Source: Candidatus Zhuqueibacterota bacterium
Lineage (GTDB): Bacteria > Zhuqueibacterota > Zhuqueibacteria > Residuimicrobiales > Krinioviventaceae
Direction: 5' to 3'
NCBI GenBank assembly: GCA_016928775.1
Contig: JAFGKD010000033.1
Span: 1 to 64,000, forward strand
DNA length: 64,000 bases
Every line of letters starts with the position of its first letter. Position 1 is the stretch's first letter. The translations under genes were made by a program, and so were the position numbers. The notes under the pieces are model-generated. The model saw nothing but the letters and a program-made list of their open reading frames with translations. It was not told the DNA's origin and did no database searches. Positions 45,835 through 55,217 of this stretch are shown here, piece after piece.

Positions 45835-46338
45835 ATGGAAAAGAGAAGATTGTTGATAATTTTTGCAGTTGTTTTAATTTTTTCAGTTCACGGCTGCTAC
45901 ACATCTTTTACACATCCACCGATTAACGATCCTCGCTGGGGCACCGTGCACTATTCCGATGATTGCAGCGAGTGCCACGATCATAGCCGATATACGCCTC
46001 CGGTTCTTCCGGCCGCTGCCGAGCAAGATAATTATTGGCAGTTTTATTCGGGATCAGCATGGTGGCAGGACGAATACGCTGTTGGCGCAGGTGTTGCCGC
46101 TGATCCGGATGAACAAACAGGGCCACGCGCGGTCACCAGCACGCCTCTCGCACCTGCTCCTGTTGCGATGCCGGTGCAGGGCACGACACAATCATTGGGG
46201 AAAAAATCAGCGGCGGCTCAACAAAACGAAACAGAGACACCAAAAAAACGCACGGTGGGCCGGCGAACCCATACATCACCGTCTACTGAAACAACGACTG
46301 ATTCAAAAAAATCGTCATCGCGCTCACGTCGCGAGTAA
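45835..46338 (+). CDS. Lipoprotein with single CxxCH motif and basic tail
   Basis: A 167-residue protein with lipobox HGC (C21). One heme-c-type motif, CSECH, is at 44-48 in the segment DDCSECHDHSRY. It is the only such site, so it may bind one heme c, or simply metal. The middle is Pro/Ala/Gln-rich. The tail (about 130-167) is Ser, Thr, Arg and Lys-rich and ends SSSRSRRE. The GCYT start and tail composition recall the lipoprotein at 40597. No family recognised. It probably belongs to the same envelope operon as the YjbH-like gene. Confidence 0.75.
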   Translation: MEKRRLLIIFAVVLIFSVHGCYTSFTHPPINDPRWGTVHYSDDCSECHDHSRYTPPVLPAAAEQDNYWQFYSGSAWWQDEYAVGAGVAADPDEQTGPRAVTSTPLAPAPVAMPVQGTTQSLGKKSAAAQQNETETPKKRTVGRRTHTSPSTETTTDSKKSSSRSRRE

Positions 46339-46366
46339 TACAGGGGATTTAAAAACAGGGGGACGC

Positions 46367-47323
46367 ATGATTACCGACATGACATCTGGGCAAAAAATTA
46401 CCGAATATTTCATCCTGCGCCGCAAAGACTTTCGAACAAAAAAAGACAACAATGAGACCTATTTATCGGTTGAGCTCGGCGATGCCTCCGGCCGTATCTT
46501 CGGTTCGGTGTGGGGAACAGCCGTTGATATCGAACCTTTGCTCAAAGTCGGGCAACTCGTCAAAGTTAAGGCTACTGTCATCGACTGGCATGGCCGACCT
46601 TTTTTATCTATAAATAAAATAAGACCAGTGAATGATGGCGATGGAGTCTCGTTAGAACACTTTATACCCCGCTCGAAAAAAGCTCCCGAAAAGCTGTTTG
46701 ATGAGTTTACCGCACTTGCGAACAAAGTCGAGAATGAACCTCTCAAACGACTGTTACAGCATATCATCAATGATGAGCACATGGTCGCATCCCTGAAAAG
46801 AGCGCCGGCGGGCAAACTCTGGCACCACTGTTATCTTGGCGGATTATTGGAACACTCGATAAACGTAGCGCATCTGGCTTTATCCATCGCAGAACATTAT
46901 CCTTCTATCAATCGTGACCTCTTACTGACCGGTGCCCTTGTCCACGATATCGGGAAAATTGTCGAATATAATTGGGACGGGCTTGTAGATTTTTCAGATG
47001 TCGGGCGGCTGCACGGTCATATTTGCATCGGCTATGCGCTTTTGGCTTGTTTGATCGACACTATACAAGATTTTCCAGCATCGCTTCGGAATGAGCTTTT
47101 ACATCTTGTGCTCTCACATCAGGGGAAACAGGAGCATGGTTCACCGGTGCCACCGATGACACGAGAGGCATTTGTTCTCAGTTATGCAGATGATATTGAC
47201 TCAAAGCTGGCGGCTTTTGATCGAATCCACGAAAGCGAAATGGAACCCGGAAAAAAATGGAGCTCCTATGTCAAACTGCTGGATCGGTTTTTATATTTTG
47301 GTCAAGATTCTTCGCAACAATAG
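46367..47323 (+). CDS. OB-fold and HD-domain 3'-5' exoribonuclease, YhaM-like
   Basis: A 318-residue protein. Residues 20-90 form an OB-fold nucleic-acid-binding domain (TYLSVELGDASGRIFGSVW). Residues 145-300 are an HD phosphohydrolase domain with H163 (LEHSINVAHL), the diagnostic H193-D194 (LVHDIGK) and a later SYADDID. This order matches YhaM, a 3'-5' exoribonuclease, but other OB-HD nucleases exist. The ATG at 46367 has AGGGGGA upstream, after a long spurious frame through the previous gene was rejected. Confidence 0.88.
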   Translation: MITDMTSGQKITEYFILRRKDFRTKKDNNETYLSVELGDASGRIFGSVWGTAVDIEPLLKVGQLVKVKATVIDWHGRPFLSINKIRPVNDGDGVSLEHFIPRSKKAPEKLFDEFTALANKVENEPLKRLLQHIINDEHMVASLKRAPAGKLWHHCYLGGLLEHSINVAHLALSIAEHYPSINRDLLLTGALVHDIGKIVEYNWDGLVDFSDVGRLHGHICIGYALLACLIDTIQDFPASLRNELLHLVLSHQGKQEHGSPVPPMTREAFVLSYADDIDSKLAAFDRIHESEMEPGKKWSSYVKLLDRFLYFGQDSSQQ

Positions 47324-47731
47324 TCCGTATTACAACACAACAAAACTGTGTTTTTTAGCAAAGTTTAAGAGCCACGGATTGTCACGGATGAAACACGGAC
47401 TAGAAATCATTTTCAAATCATATTGATCCGGATAATCCGCGACATCTTGTATTTTTAGCAAAATTTTGATATAAATACTTTACAACAAGGCTGTGCTATG
47501 CAATCCGTGTAATTCGCGGACCATTTTGGTTGCGGCCTTCGGCCGCGCCAGGCTCATCCGTGGCTCAAAATTTTGCTGCGGCCAAAAACCACCGGCTATG
47601 CATCTGTGGATTTTTTGGGGGTTCCGGTCAGCGGCTGCGTCAAGGATTCTCCGGCTGTTTTTTGTTTGCGAATCTCGCATCATCTGTGTAAATTTTCCAT
47701 AGCGACTGCAGTTGGTAAATTTAGTAAATCA
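47324..47731. repeat. Gene-free stretch holding a degenerate repeat array
   Basis: The 408 bases between the nuclease and LOV genes hold repeat sequence instead of genes. Motifs of the ATCCGTG/CCACGGAT type occur at 47502, 47552 (GCTCATCCGTGGCT, also at 245), 47601 (CATCTGTGGA) and 47681 (CATCTGTGTA), with an inverted pair at 47371-47400. A relative of copy A lies inverted at 47348-47373, and 47532-47546 forms a GCGGCC-TTC-GGCCGC hairpin. The array ends about 40 bases before the LOV gene ATG, so that gene's promoter must lie within or beyond it. Confidence 0.75.
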
Positions 47732-48940
47732 ATGGCGATTTTGGCTGATATAATTACGAACATTTCTCACAAAGAACAAGTCGAATTTCTCAAACTCATC
47801 GCTGATGCGACAAATGAGGCTACCGAAGGCATTGTGATCAGTGATACCGGTTTGCCGGATAATCCGATCATTTATGCCAATGAAGGCTTTGAACGCTTGA
47901 CCGGCTATTCGAGGCACGAGATTTTAGGGAAAAATTGTCGATTCCTGCAAGGCAAAGATACAGATCCCAATACCATTAATGAGATACGCCAGGCCATCAG
48001 ACGTGGTGTACCATGCAAAGTTGATATTTTGAACTACCGAAAGGATGGCTCGCGATTTTGGAACAGGTTATCGATCACTCCCCTGCGGGATAAAAGCGGT
48101 ACGATAGTCAATTTTGTTGGTGTGCAGTTCGATATTACCGAGCTCAAAGAAACCAGAGAGCGCCTGGAACGCGCCAATGCTGTATTGGAAAAGTTTCAGT
48201 CGGAGATGAATGCCGAGCTTGAACAAGCCCGGCGCGCTCAGGAAGCTATTTTACCGCCGAACAAACCACAATCCGAATACATGGAGGTGGGCGTCAAGTT
48301 TGTGCCGCTTTCACAAATTGGTGGTGACTTTTATGATATCGTTCAAATTACGGAATACTCGTACGGTTTCCTCATTGCCGATGTCACAGGTCATGGTATT
48401 CCGGCAGCGCTGCTGACATTTATGAGCGCCACGGCGTTTAAAAATTCTGCTGTCGGTGTTTTGTCAACCAGCGACGTGATTGAGGACACCAACATGAGAA
48501 TTTTCAACAAAATGCCCGGCGGTACTTTTGCCACCATGTTTTACGCTATTTATAATGTGCTGACGCGCGAATTGACCTATACGCAAGCCGGTCATCCACC
48601 GGCATTATTGATTCGTCCCCGGCAACAAAAAGTGACTACTTTGGCAACAAAAGGCTCTCTTGTCGGAATTTTCTCAGGGGATATGGTGCAGTATGGGGAG
48701 GGTACGAGTATTCTTGAACCGGGCGATGTCGTTATTCTTTACACAGATGCCATTTCAGAATCCATCGGACGACGATATGAGGGTCAAGACATCGAAAAAT
48801 TAATCGAATTTATCCGGCAACGCATCAATGTGCCGCTCAACGATCTGCTGGAGGACGTATATCACTATGCGCTCGAATGCAACGCCAAACAACTTTACGA
48901 AGATGACGTGACGCTCCTCGGATTCAAGATTTTGAAATAA
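47732..48940 (+). CDS. LOV photoreceptor fused to SpoIIE-type PP2C phosphatase
   Basis: A 402-residue predicted blue-light sensor. Residues 25-140 are a LOV-type PAS domain with every flavin-site residue visible: photoactive C69 in GKNCRFLQG, N101 and N111, and Q132 in VGVQFDIT. A coiled coil links to a SpoIIE/RsbU phosphatase (185-400) with metal-site motifs GGDFYD, DVTGHGIPAAL, TDAISES and YEDDVTLLG. Light could therefore control dephosphorylation of a STAS protein. The ATG at 47732 is chosen because upstream codons run through repeat sequence. There is no sigma or STAS gene adjacent; the nearest STAS-ATPase is at 15998. Confidence 0.92.
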   Translation: MAILADIITNISHKEQVEFLKLIADATNEATEGIVISDTGLPDNPIIYANEGFERLTGYSRHEILGKNCRFLQGKDTDPNTINEIRQAIRRGVPCKVDILNYRKDGSRFWNRLSITPLRDKSGTIVNFVGVQFDITELKETRERLERANAVLEKFQSEMNAELEQARRAQEAILPPNKPQSEYMEVGVKFVPLSQIGGDFYDIVQITEYSYGFLIADVTGHGIPAALLTFMSATAFKNSAVGVLSTSDVIEDTNMRIFNKMPGGTFATMFYAIYNVLTRELTYTQAGHPPALLIRPRQQKVTTLATKGSLVGIFSGDMVQYGEGTSILEPGDVVILYTDAISESIGRRYEGQDIEKLIEFIRQRINVPLNDLLEDVYHYALECNAKQLYEDDVTLLGFKILK

Positions 48941-49023
48941 CGGGCATTTTTAATAAAAGAGTGCTGTTTTGATCACATAATGAATTGCTTTTTACCGAAT
49001 CTTTTCCGACCCTGACAAAAAAT

Positions 49024-50217
49024 ATGGCAAAACTACCGGTTCTTGTTTCTGTTCTTTTATTGCATGTATTTACCGCATATTCTCAATCCTGGGTCAAGGC
49101 ACGTCCGCAACGGGGTGATGGCATTTATGCCATGTTGCGGCGATATCAACTACCGACATCGTCACTCTACGTGAACAAATTTCGAGAGCTAAACCAGGAT
49201 GTGCTTGGCGCACATGACGAGCTCAATCTTGAATTCTATTACCACATGCCCATTCTCCGTTATTCATTCGATGGTGTCACAATTCGTTCGACGCTCGGCA
49301 TCACAGACTATCCATTAGCCAAGTCTATTCAAAACTACAACGAAGCGATGCAGCGCCTGGGTTTGCGGTCCAGACATTACACCGAGGACAACGATTTGTG
49401 GGTTCCTTTTTATGCGGTTGATTCGTCAGGTGAAAGCGAAACGTCATCTGCCCCCACCGAGGAAAAAAGCCCTGTCGCTTATGGCTCGGCACATTACTCT
49501 ATTTTTGGCTCGACCTACGCCAATGTGACAAAAATTGATGATTCGTTGGATGGCTATTATTTCTATATTGTCAGCGGCCATGGTGGACCGGACCCCGGCG
49601 CTTACGGTGACTATGGCCATTACCGGCTGTACGAGGATGAATATGCTTATGACATCATGCTGCGATTCGCGCGACGGTTGATCGAACATGGCGCCACAGT
49701 GTATATAATCGTGCGTGACTCAAATGATGGTATTCGCGATGTCGCAGTGCTTCGTGGTGATCATGATGAGTATTATTACACCGGTGCAAAAATCTCGCGA
49801 CGAACAAAAACGCGATTAGCCAAACGCGCAGAAATAATCAATTTATTGTATCAGCAGAATCAGGGGCGGGCGCGAGGTCAGTATACGATCATCATGCATG
49901 TTGATTCGCGATCCTATTCGCAACGGATTGATATTTTTTACTACTACAAGCGCTATCATAATGCCGGACGCCGTTTGGCGCAGACACTGCATCAGCGGGT
50001 GCAAAAAGAGTATGCCGAGCACCAACCCGGCAGAGGTTACGGCGGCACCGTGACGTGGCGCGATCTCTACATGCTGCAAAACGTGCAGCCGACGACCGTC
50101 TATATTGAGGTCGCGAATATTCGCAACAAGCTCGATCAGGATCGGCTGGTCATTGTCAACAACCGGCAAGCTGTAGCAAATTGGCTCTGCGAAGGCATCA
50201 AAGACTATGTGCGCTAA
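49024..50217 (+). CDS. Divergent N-acetylmuramoyl-L-alanine amidase
   Basis: A 397-residue exported protein (signal 1-21). Residues 24-78 resemble a LysM peptidoglycan-binding repeat (GDGIYAMLRRYQL). The amidase_3 domain (about 178-392) shows the zinc site H186 (SGHGGPDPGA), E206 (DEYAYD), H292 (MHVDSRS) and the catalytic E362 (YIEVANIRNK). The usual DPGHGG reads SGHGG. It would cut the amide between MurNAc and the peptide stem. The ATG at 49024 begins the signal peptide; the TTG at 48985 would add 13 residues. Confidence 0.8.
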   Translation: MAKLPVLVSVLLLHVFTAYSQSWVKARPQRGDGIYAMLRRYQLPTSSLYVNKFRELNQDVLGAHDELNLEFYYHMPILRYSFDGVTIRSTLGITDYPLAKSIQNYNEAMQRLGLRSRHYTEDNDLWVPFYAVDSSGESETSSAPTEEKSPVAYGSAHYSIFGSTYANVTKIDDSLDGYYFYIVSGHGGPDPGAYGDYGHYRLYEDEYAYDIMLRFARRLIEHGATVYIIVRDSNDGIRDVAVLRGDHDEYYYTGAKISRRTKTRLAKRAEIINLLYQQNQGRARGQYTIIMHVDSRSYSQRIDIFYYYKRYHNAGRRLAQTLHQRVQKEYAEHQPGRGYGGTVTWRDLYMLQNVQPTTVYIEVANIRNKLDQDRLVIVNNRQAVANWLCEGIKDYVR

Positions 50218-50282
50218 TCTACTGACGAGGTTTGGATAAACTCACAGGCTTGCAGCACCACTTTACCATGCATTGGAGAATC

Positions 50283-53200
50283 TTACGTCTTTAGCACCCT
50301 GGCAATGACGCGCTCGATATCATCAAGTGTGTACGGTTTTGCCACAACTCCAGCAAAGCCATATTTGGGGTAATTTGACATAATCTCATCATTCGAATAG
50401 CCACTTGATACAATAGCTTTGACCTCTGGATCCAACTTTAGCAATTTTCGCATGGCTTCGACGCCGCCCATACCAGCTGACACGGTCAAGTCCATCAGAA
50501 CAAAATCCGGTTTCGTTTTGGATTGCACAGCCTGTTCATAAATTTCCAGCAATTCTTCACCGTTTTTGCTTCGCTGAACACGAAAGCCAAGCTGCCTCAA
50601 CATCTCCTCGGCTACTTCCAGAACCAATTCTTCATCATCCATAATCATGACGCTGCCTTTATAGGCATCAATTTGCGGTTGTGCCGTTGATACTTTGTCC
50701 CACTTTTGGATAACTGCCGGTAGATAGATATGCACAATCGTGCCCTTGCCCGGCTTTGAGTCCACAACCAAAAGACCATCATGCTTTTTGATGATAGAGT
50801 AGGCGACCGTCAGTCCCAGACCGCTACCATTTTTTTTCGTTGTATAATAGGGATCAAATATTTTGGGCAGTTCATTTTTCGGAATACCAACACCGTTATC
50901 TTTTATACTTATTTGAACATACGGCCCCGGGTTGAGATGTTGCAATCGGCGAAAATTTTTCGAGTGGACATTTTTAGCTGATACTCCAATAGCGCCACCG
51001 CTCGGCATGGCCTGGGCACTGTTCAAAATTAAATTGTGAATGACCTGACGAATTTGACCTCGGTCTATTTTTGCACTGTACAAGTCCGTGCTGATATCAT
51101 AGACAGCATGCTCGTCGAGACCACTCAGCGCTAATTGTACAGCATTTTTAATTAAAGTGTCTATGGGATAAACTTCCCGGATAGGGGCGCCACCCTTTGA
51201 GAAAGTCAGTAGCTGTTGTGTCAGGGTGCTGGCCTGGGATGCTCCTTGCTCTATATTTTGGAGAAACCTGGAGATATCTTTGTTTTGAGCGCTCATCATC
51301 CGGGCTAATTGTGCATTACCCAGGATGATGGACAACAAGTTATTAAAATCATGGGCAATTCCACCAGCCAAAACGCCGATGGACTCGAGGCGTTGAGACT
51401 TTTGTACCTCTTCTTCGATCCGTTTCCGCTCCGTGATATCTCTGGCAATCGACATGACAACCGTCTGCCCTTCCAGCTCGAGGAGGTGCGAACTCACTTC
51501 AACCGGGTAGCGCAGGCCGTCTTTTGTCACATGCGTCGTTTCAAATATATGATGATTTTTCCGAACAATCCGCTCCAGAAAAGCTCGAGTTTTTCCAAGA
51601 TTGTCATGAGCCTCGATATCAAAAATGGACTTGCATAACAGTTCATCTTTGGAATACCCTAATCGTGTACAGGCGGCATTATTGACATTGATGTAATTGC
51701 CGGGCTGCAATCCCGCTTTGAGAGCGTAAACATAGATTTCGTCATTGCTGCTATCAAACAGGGTACGATATTGCGCTTCGCTTCTTTTGAGCATTTTTTC
51801 CGCTTCGATTCGTTCAAAGGCGCTACTGATGATCTCTGAAGAGAGGCGCAATAGCTTGATGTCATCATCTGCCCACCGATCAGCCTTTTCGGTGTCTTCA
51901 ATGCTGATTGCTCCATACAGCTTGTTTCTGATGCGAAAGGGTATGAATAGAAATGATTTTATATCACGTGATGCACTGATTATTTTTTCCGAGCGTAAAT
52001 TTGCGGGCAATTTTGCGGTGTCTGGAACGTGGATGAATCCCTTTTCTTCCAAAATGGCATCCCATTGATCGAGATGTTCGACAAGGATATTCTGCCGTTT
52101 TTTTACTTGTGGCTTGACACTTGTACCACACCATTCGTATATGCTGCTTAAAAATGTCCCGCCTTCAAGAATGCGATAAACACTTGCTCGACCGGCATTG
52201 CTCCATTCACCAATCGTTTGTAAAGTGTTCTGAATGCAGGTATCGGTAATTTCGCTGCCAACAAACTGGGACAAGATTTCCGAGACCGTCCTTTCAAAAT
52301 CAGCACTCTTTTTAATAGCGCTTTCAGCGATTTTTTGATCGGTAATATTATGTGCGATAAATTGTAACATCGGCTGATTGGCGTAGGCAATTTTTGATAT
52401 AATAATAGAAAAAAACATCATACGGCCATCCCTTGAGCAAAGCTGATTCTCAAAAGGTGCCGAATGTTGCTCGTCGGACTCTATAAAATCCTGTACCAGT
52501 CTCACCGTTTTGTCTGCGTCATCCGGAAACAATTCGAGCTTACGTTGCATCGTATCCAGTTCTTCCACCGCATAGCCGGTTTGTTTTTTGAATACCGGAT
52601 TCGTGTAAAAGATATTACCCTCATAGTCCGCGATGAGCACAATGTCCAGAAAATTTTCCACCAGGCTTCGGTATCGTGCTTCGGATTCCTGAATAGCGCG
52701 TTCGGCCAAAACACGATGTGTGATATCCCAAATATACGATCGTGTGGCCATGAGTTGATTTTTCATCTTGAGGCCAACAATGTCAACTTCCAGATAGATT
52801 GTTTCACCATTCTTTGTTATGCCGCGAAATTCGTATCGGGTGGGGGCTTGTTTGTTATGAAATCGATTTCGATGAAATCGCATGACCATGTCCACATCAT
52901 CAGGATGGACAAGATTGGCTATATTCAGCCCGGTGATTTCCTGTTCAGAATAGCCAAACAAATCGGCGAAATGTCGGTTAAAATAATGAAAAGAACCATC
53001 AGCTGCTTCCATGGTGATCGCGAGTCCTGCCTTCTCAACCAGATCGCGGTACCTTTCATCTGACTCCCGCTGGGCCAAATTGGTGACTTTGCGATCGAGC
53101 GCGCTGACAAACAGGTCGCTCATGATCTTTACAAAAGTGATTAATTCTTCCGGCCATTTGGTGGTCTTCCCGCGCTCGCCGTACAAGACAAGCGCTCCAT

Positions 53201-53897
53201 AAATTTGCCCTCGTTGCATCATGGGAACAGCCAACAGGGATTGAAATAATTCGGCAGGGATACTGGAAACAGATTGGTGGATCAATGTTGCCAGGTCGTG
53301 CATGGTTGTGATGTTGATATCGCGACTATTCCGCAGCTCTTCAAGATAGATATCAAAATAGTGGTCGTGAAAATGTTCTTCATGTTCATTGTGCTTTCGT
53401 TTTCGCCAGTCATGCGTGCACAAGATGGAATTACCTTCGTGAGCTAAAATATAAAGAGAGATTCGATGGCTATCCGAAAAATGTCCCATTTTCTCAAGCG
53501 CCTGAATAATGCCTTTGTCTATTTTTTCGACTGGCTGGTTTATAAAAGCGGACGAGATATCAAGGATGGCATGGTCGAGCTCCACCAAACGTTCGAGCTG
53601 CTTCTGGATTGTTTTTTGTTTTTGAATTGTCCGTCGCAGGTGCTGGTTTGTCTTTTTGAGCTCTTTTGTCCGCTCTTGCACTAATTTTTCCAATTTTGCA
53701 CTGTTTTCAGAGAGCATCTCTTGCGCCGCACGATGCTCGGAGACCAATTGTGACAATTCTCGCGTTTCCAAAAGCCGCTTGCGCCCTGCTTGTTTGGCAA
53801 TCTCTTGAAAGTAGGCCTCCCGTGCTTGCGCCTGTTCAAGCTCATTTTCCAGTGCACAAATACGCTGTTCCAAATTGTTCACAGAATCATTCAGCAT
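50283..53897 (-). CDS. Hybrid sensor histidine kinase with GAF and PAS domains
   Basis: A 1204-residue cytoplasmic kinase with no membrane segment. Order: coiled coil (1-105), GAF (about 110-268), PAS (285-395), PAS (408-520), GAF (535-695), PAS (708-823), HisKA with phospho-acceptor H849 (GGIAHDFNN), HATPase (N955/N959, GVGIPKNE, GSGLGLT) and a receiver domain (1082-1204) with D1136 (LMDLTV) and Lys in VAKPYT. The ATG at 53897 has AGGAAG upstream and follows the FIST gene stop by 10 bases; the longer frame to 54092 overlaps that gene and is rejected. The pair is one operon: FIST may sense a small ligand and pass a signal to the kinase, which is inference. Confidence 0.93.
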   Translation of the reverse strand: MLNDSVNNLEQRICALENELEQAQAREAYFQEIAKQAGRKRLLETRELSQLVSEHRAAQEMLSENSAKLEKLVQERTKELKKTNQHLRRTIQKQKTIQKQLERLVELDHAILDISSAFINQPVEKIDKGIIQALEKMGHFSDSHRISLYILAHEGNSILCTHDWRKRKHNEHEEHFHDHYFDIYLEELRNSRDINITTMHDLATLIHQSVSSIPAELFQSLLAVPMMQRGQIYGALVLYGERGKTTKWPEELITFVKIMSDLFVSALDRKVTNLAQRESDERYRDLVEKAGLAITMEAADGSFHYFNRHFADLFGYSEQEITGLNIANLVHPDDVDMVMRFHRNRFHNKQAPTRYEFRGITKNGETIYLEVDIVGLKMKNQLMATRSYIWDITHRVLAERAIQESEARYRSLVENFLDIVLIADYEGNIFYTNPVFKKQTGYAVEELDTMQRKLELFPDDADKTVRLVQDFIESDEQHSAPFENQLCSRDGRMMFFSIIISKIAYANQPMLQFIAHNITDQKIAESAIKKSADFERTVSEILSQFVGSEITDTCIQNTLQTIGEWSNAGRASVYRILEGGTFLSSIYEWCGTSVKPQVKKRQNILVEHLDQWDAILEEKGFIHVPDTAKLPANLRSEKIISASRDIKSFLFIPFRIRNKLYGAISIEDTEKADRWADDDIKLLRLSSEIISSAFERIEAEKMLKRSEAQYRTLFDSSNDEIYVYALKAGLQPGNYINVNNAACTRLGYSKDELLCKSIFDIEAHDNLGKTRAFLERIVRKNHHIFETTHVTKDGLRYPVEVSSHLLELEGQTVVMSIARDITERKRIEEEVQKSQRLESIGVLAGGIAHDFNNLLSIILGNAQLARMMSAQNKDISRFLQNIEQGASQASTLTQQLLTFSKGGAPIREVYPIDTLIKNAVQLALSGLDEHAVYDISTDLYSAKIDRGQIRQVIHNLILNSAQAMPSGGAIGVSAKNVHSKNFRRLQHLNPGPYVQISIKDNGVGIPKNELPKIFDPYYTTKKNGSGLGLTVAYSIIKKHDGLLVVDSKPGKGTIVHIYLPAVIQKWDKVSTAQPQIDAYKGSVMIMDDEELVLEVAEEMLRQLGFRVQRSKNGEELLEIYEQAVQSKTKPDFVLMDLTVSAGMGGVEAMRKLLKLDPEVKAIVSSGYSNDEIMSNYPKYGFAGVVAKPYTLDDIERVIARVLKT

Positions 53898-53907
53898 AAA
53901 TATCTTC

Positions 53908-55131
53908 CTACGCTTCGGCCAGAAGAATGAGAACGCCGGTCCATTCCAGTCCCCGACTTTTGCCGAACAAAGGTGCGATTTCAAATCCGGAATAAAAACC
54001 GAATAGTGGCACGTGATGGCTGTTGAAGACACCTTGCACCATGGCCGCTTCTTCCTGCAGACTGTTGGAAAAATAACACGTACGTCCGGCACAGTCTATA
54101 TAAAGTCCAAGTAACGGCTTTTTGCCGGCAGCCAGGGTTTTTTCCAGGAGCATTTTTGAATTCTGTTTTGTGGACGTGATCATCGCTTCGGTATCTCGAA
54201 TCATTAATTGAATTTCAGTGCCAATGTGCCAATCCGGTTCCGGTGTCAAAATCCCCTTTCGAAGCAGATGAGGTCCGGCAATAAGGCGGGTGACATACTG
54301 AGACTCCTGGTATGAACCATATTTCTCACCGAGGTTCATGCCAATCGCCAATTCCTTGACCGGAAGATCGCGCTGCCAGTCACGGCTGCCGTAAAGATCA
54401 TTTATCACCTCAATCGCCGGTTTATCGTCGATTTCGAGAATCAACGCGCCATCGTTTTTTGTGATGGTATGATATTCGCCATCGACCGGTGTGCAGCCGT
54501 GCATAATGGTATAATCGTAATAAAAGCTGCCGCCAAAGGTGATGCCCAAAAGAGCGGAGCTGCTCGATCCCGCACGGGAAAAAAGCCTGGATGGGGAAAA
54601 TTGATAATCTCCAATCGATCCGCCGCCAAAGATGGGGATCGGTGATGGCTCCGTCGATCGAATACCATGCAAAATGGAGTTCAGGGAATTCATTTCGGGC
54701 AACGTTCGATGGGACCTCGCTTTTTTAATCATATTATACAAAAGAAATAAAAAACGATCATCTTTATCCCGACCGGCTCTAGTGGCGAGATCAGCGCCGG
54801 CTTGATGCTCATTCCCGCCCTTTAGTTCTGCATGCGTGATCCTGGTTCGAATGTCTTTTGATTGCAAGACCAGTGCTGCTGCCGATGGACGATTGTAAGA
54901 GATGACGTCATTATTGATAATGCCGATTGTTGTTGCGCCAACAATGGGCGTCTCCGGCGGTAGCTGTGAAGAGAGACCATCAACAAACAATTGTTGATCA
55001 ATACTGTTTGTGCAAAATGCCAACACAAGATTGGGAGCATCCGATATATCAGAATTCATGGCATTGCGAATGACCTGCTCGCCCGACGCAAAGGCGTCAT
55101 CTTGCTCCGAGTAACCAATTTTAATACTCAT
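53908..55131 (-). CDS. FIST-domain sensory protein
   Basis: A 407-residue soluble protein with FIST-N (about 30-230, with VVGATTIGIINND near 65) and FIST-C (230-400, ending PLFGFYSGFEIAPLF) domains. FIST stands for F-box and intracellular signal transduction. In bacteria the family is thought to bind small ligands, perhaps amino acids, and often neighbours histidine kinases or GGDEF proteins. No membrane or enzyme motif is seen. It lies 10 bases upstream of the hybrid kinase in one operon. Confidence 0.9.
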   Translation of the reverse strand: MSIKIGYSEQDDAFASGEQVIRNAMNSDISDAPNLVLAFCTNSIDQQLFVDGLSSQLPPETPIVGATTIGIINNDVISYNRPSAAALVLQSKDIRTRITHAELKGGNEHQAGADLATRAGRDKDDRFLFLLYNMIKKARSHRTLPEMNSLNSILHGIRSTEPSPIPIFGGGSIGDYQFSPSRLFSRAGSSSSALLGITFGGSFYYDYTIMHGCTPVDGEYHTITKNDGALILEIDDKPAIEVINDLYGSRDWQRDLPVKELAIGMNLGEKYGSYQESQYVTRLIAGPHLLRKGILTPEPDWHIGTEIQLMIRDTEAMITSTKQNSKMLLEKTLAAGKKPLLGLYIDCAGRTCYFSNSLQEEAAMVQGVFNSHHVPLFGFYSGFEIAPLFGKSRGLEWTGVLILLAEA

Positions 55132-55217
55132 CGCGCCTCTGTTTGTGATTCAAAGATTGTGTAATAGAGTATCAAATTATGTTCCAAAAAAATAAGCGGG
55201 TTAATGGCGGATAAACG

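Noticed and set aside
45959..46366. Long N-terminal extension of the YhaM-like nuclease
   Set aside because: The extension lies in another frame of the CxxCH lipoprotein gene; the ATG at 46367 follows AGGGGGA and starts the OB domain.
47348..47700. CRISPR array suspected in the repeat-rich stretch
   Set aside because: The motifs are short, degenerate, in both orientations and unevenly spaced; there are no unique spacers of constant length and no cas genes.
53898..54092. N-terminal 65-residue extension of the hybrid kinase
   Set aside because: It overlaps the end of the FIST gene, while the ATG at 53897 has a good ribosome-binding site.
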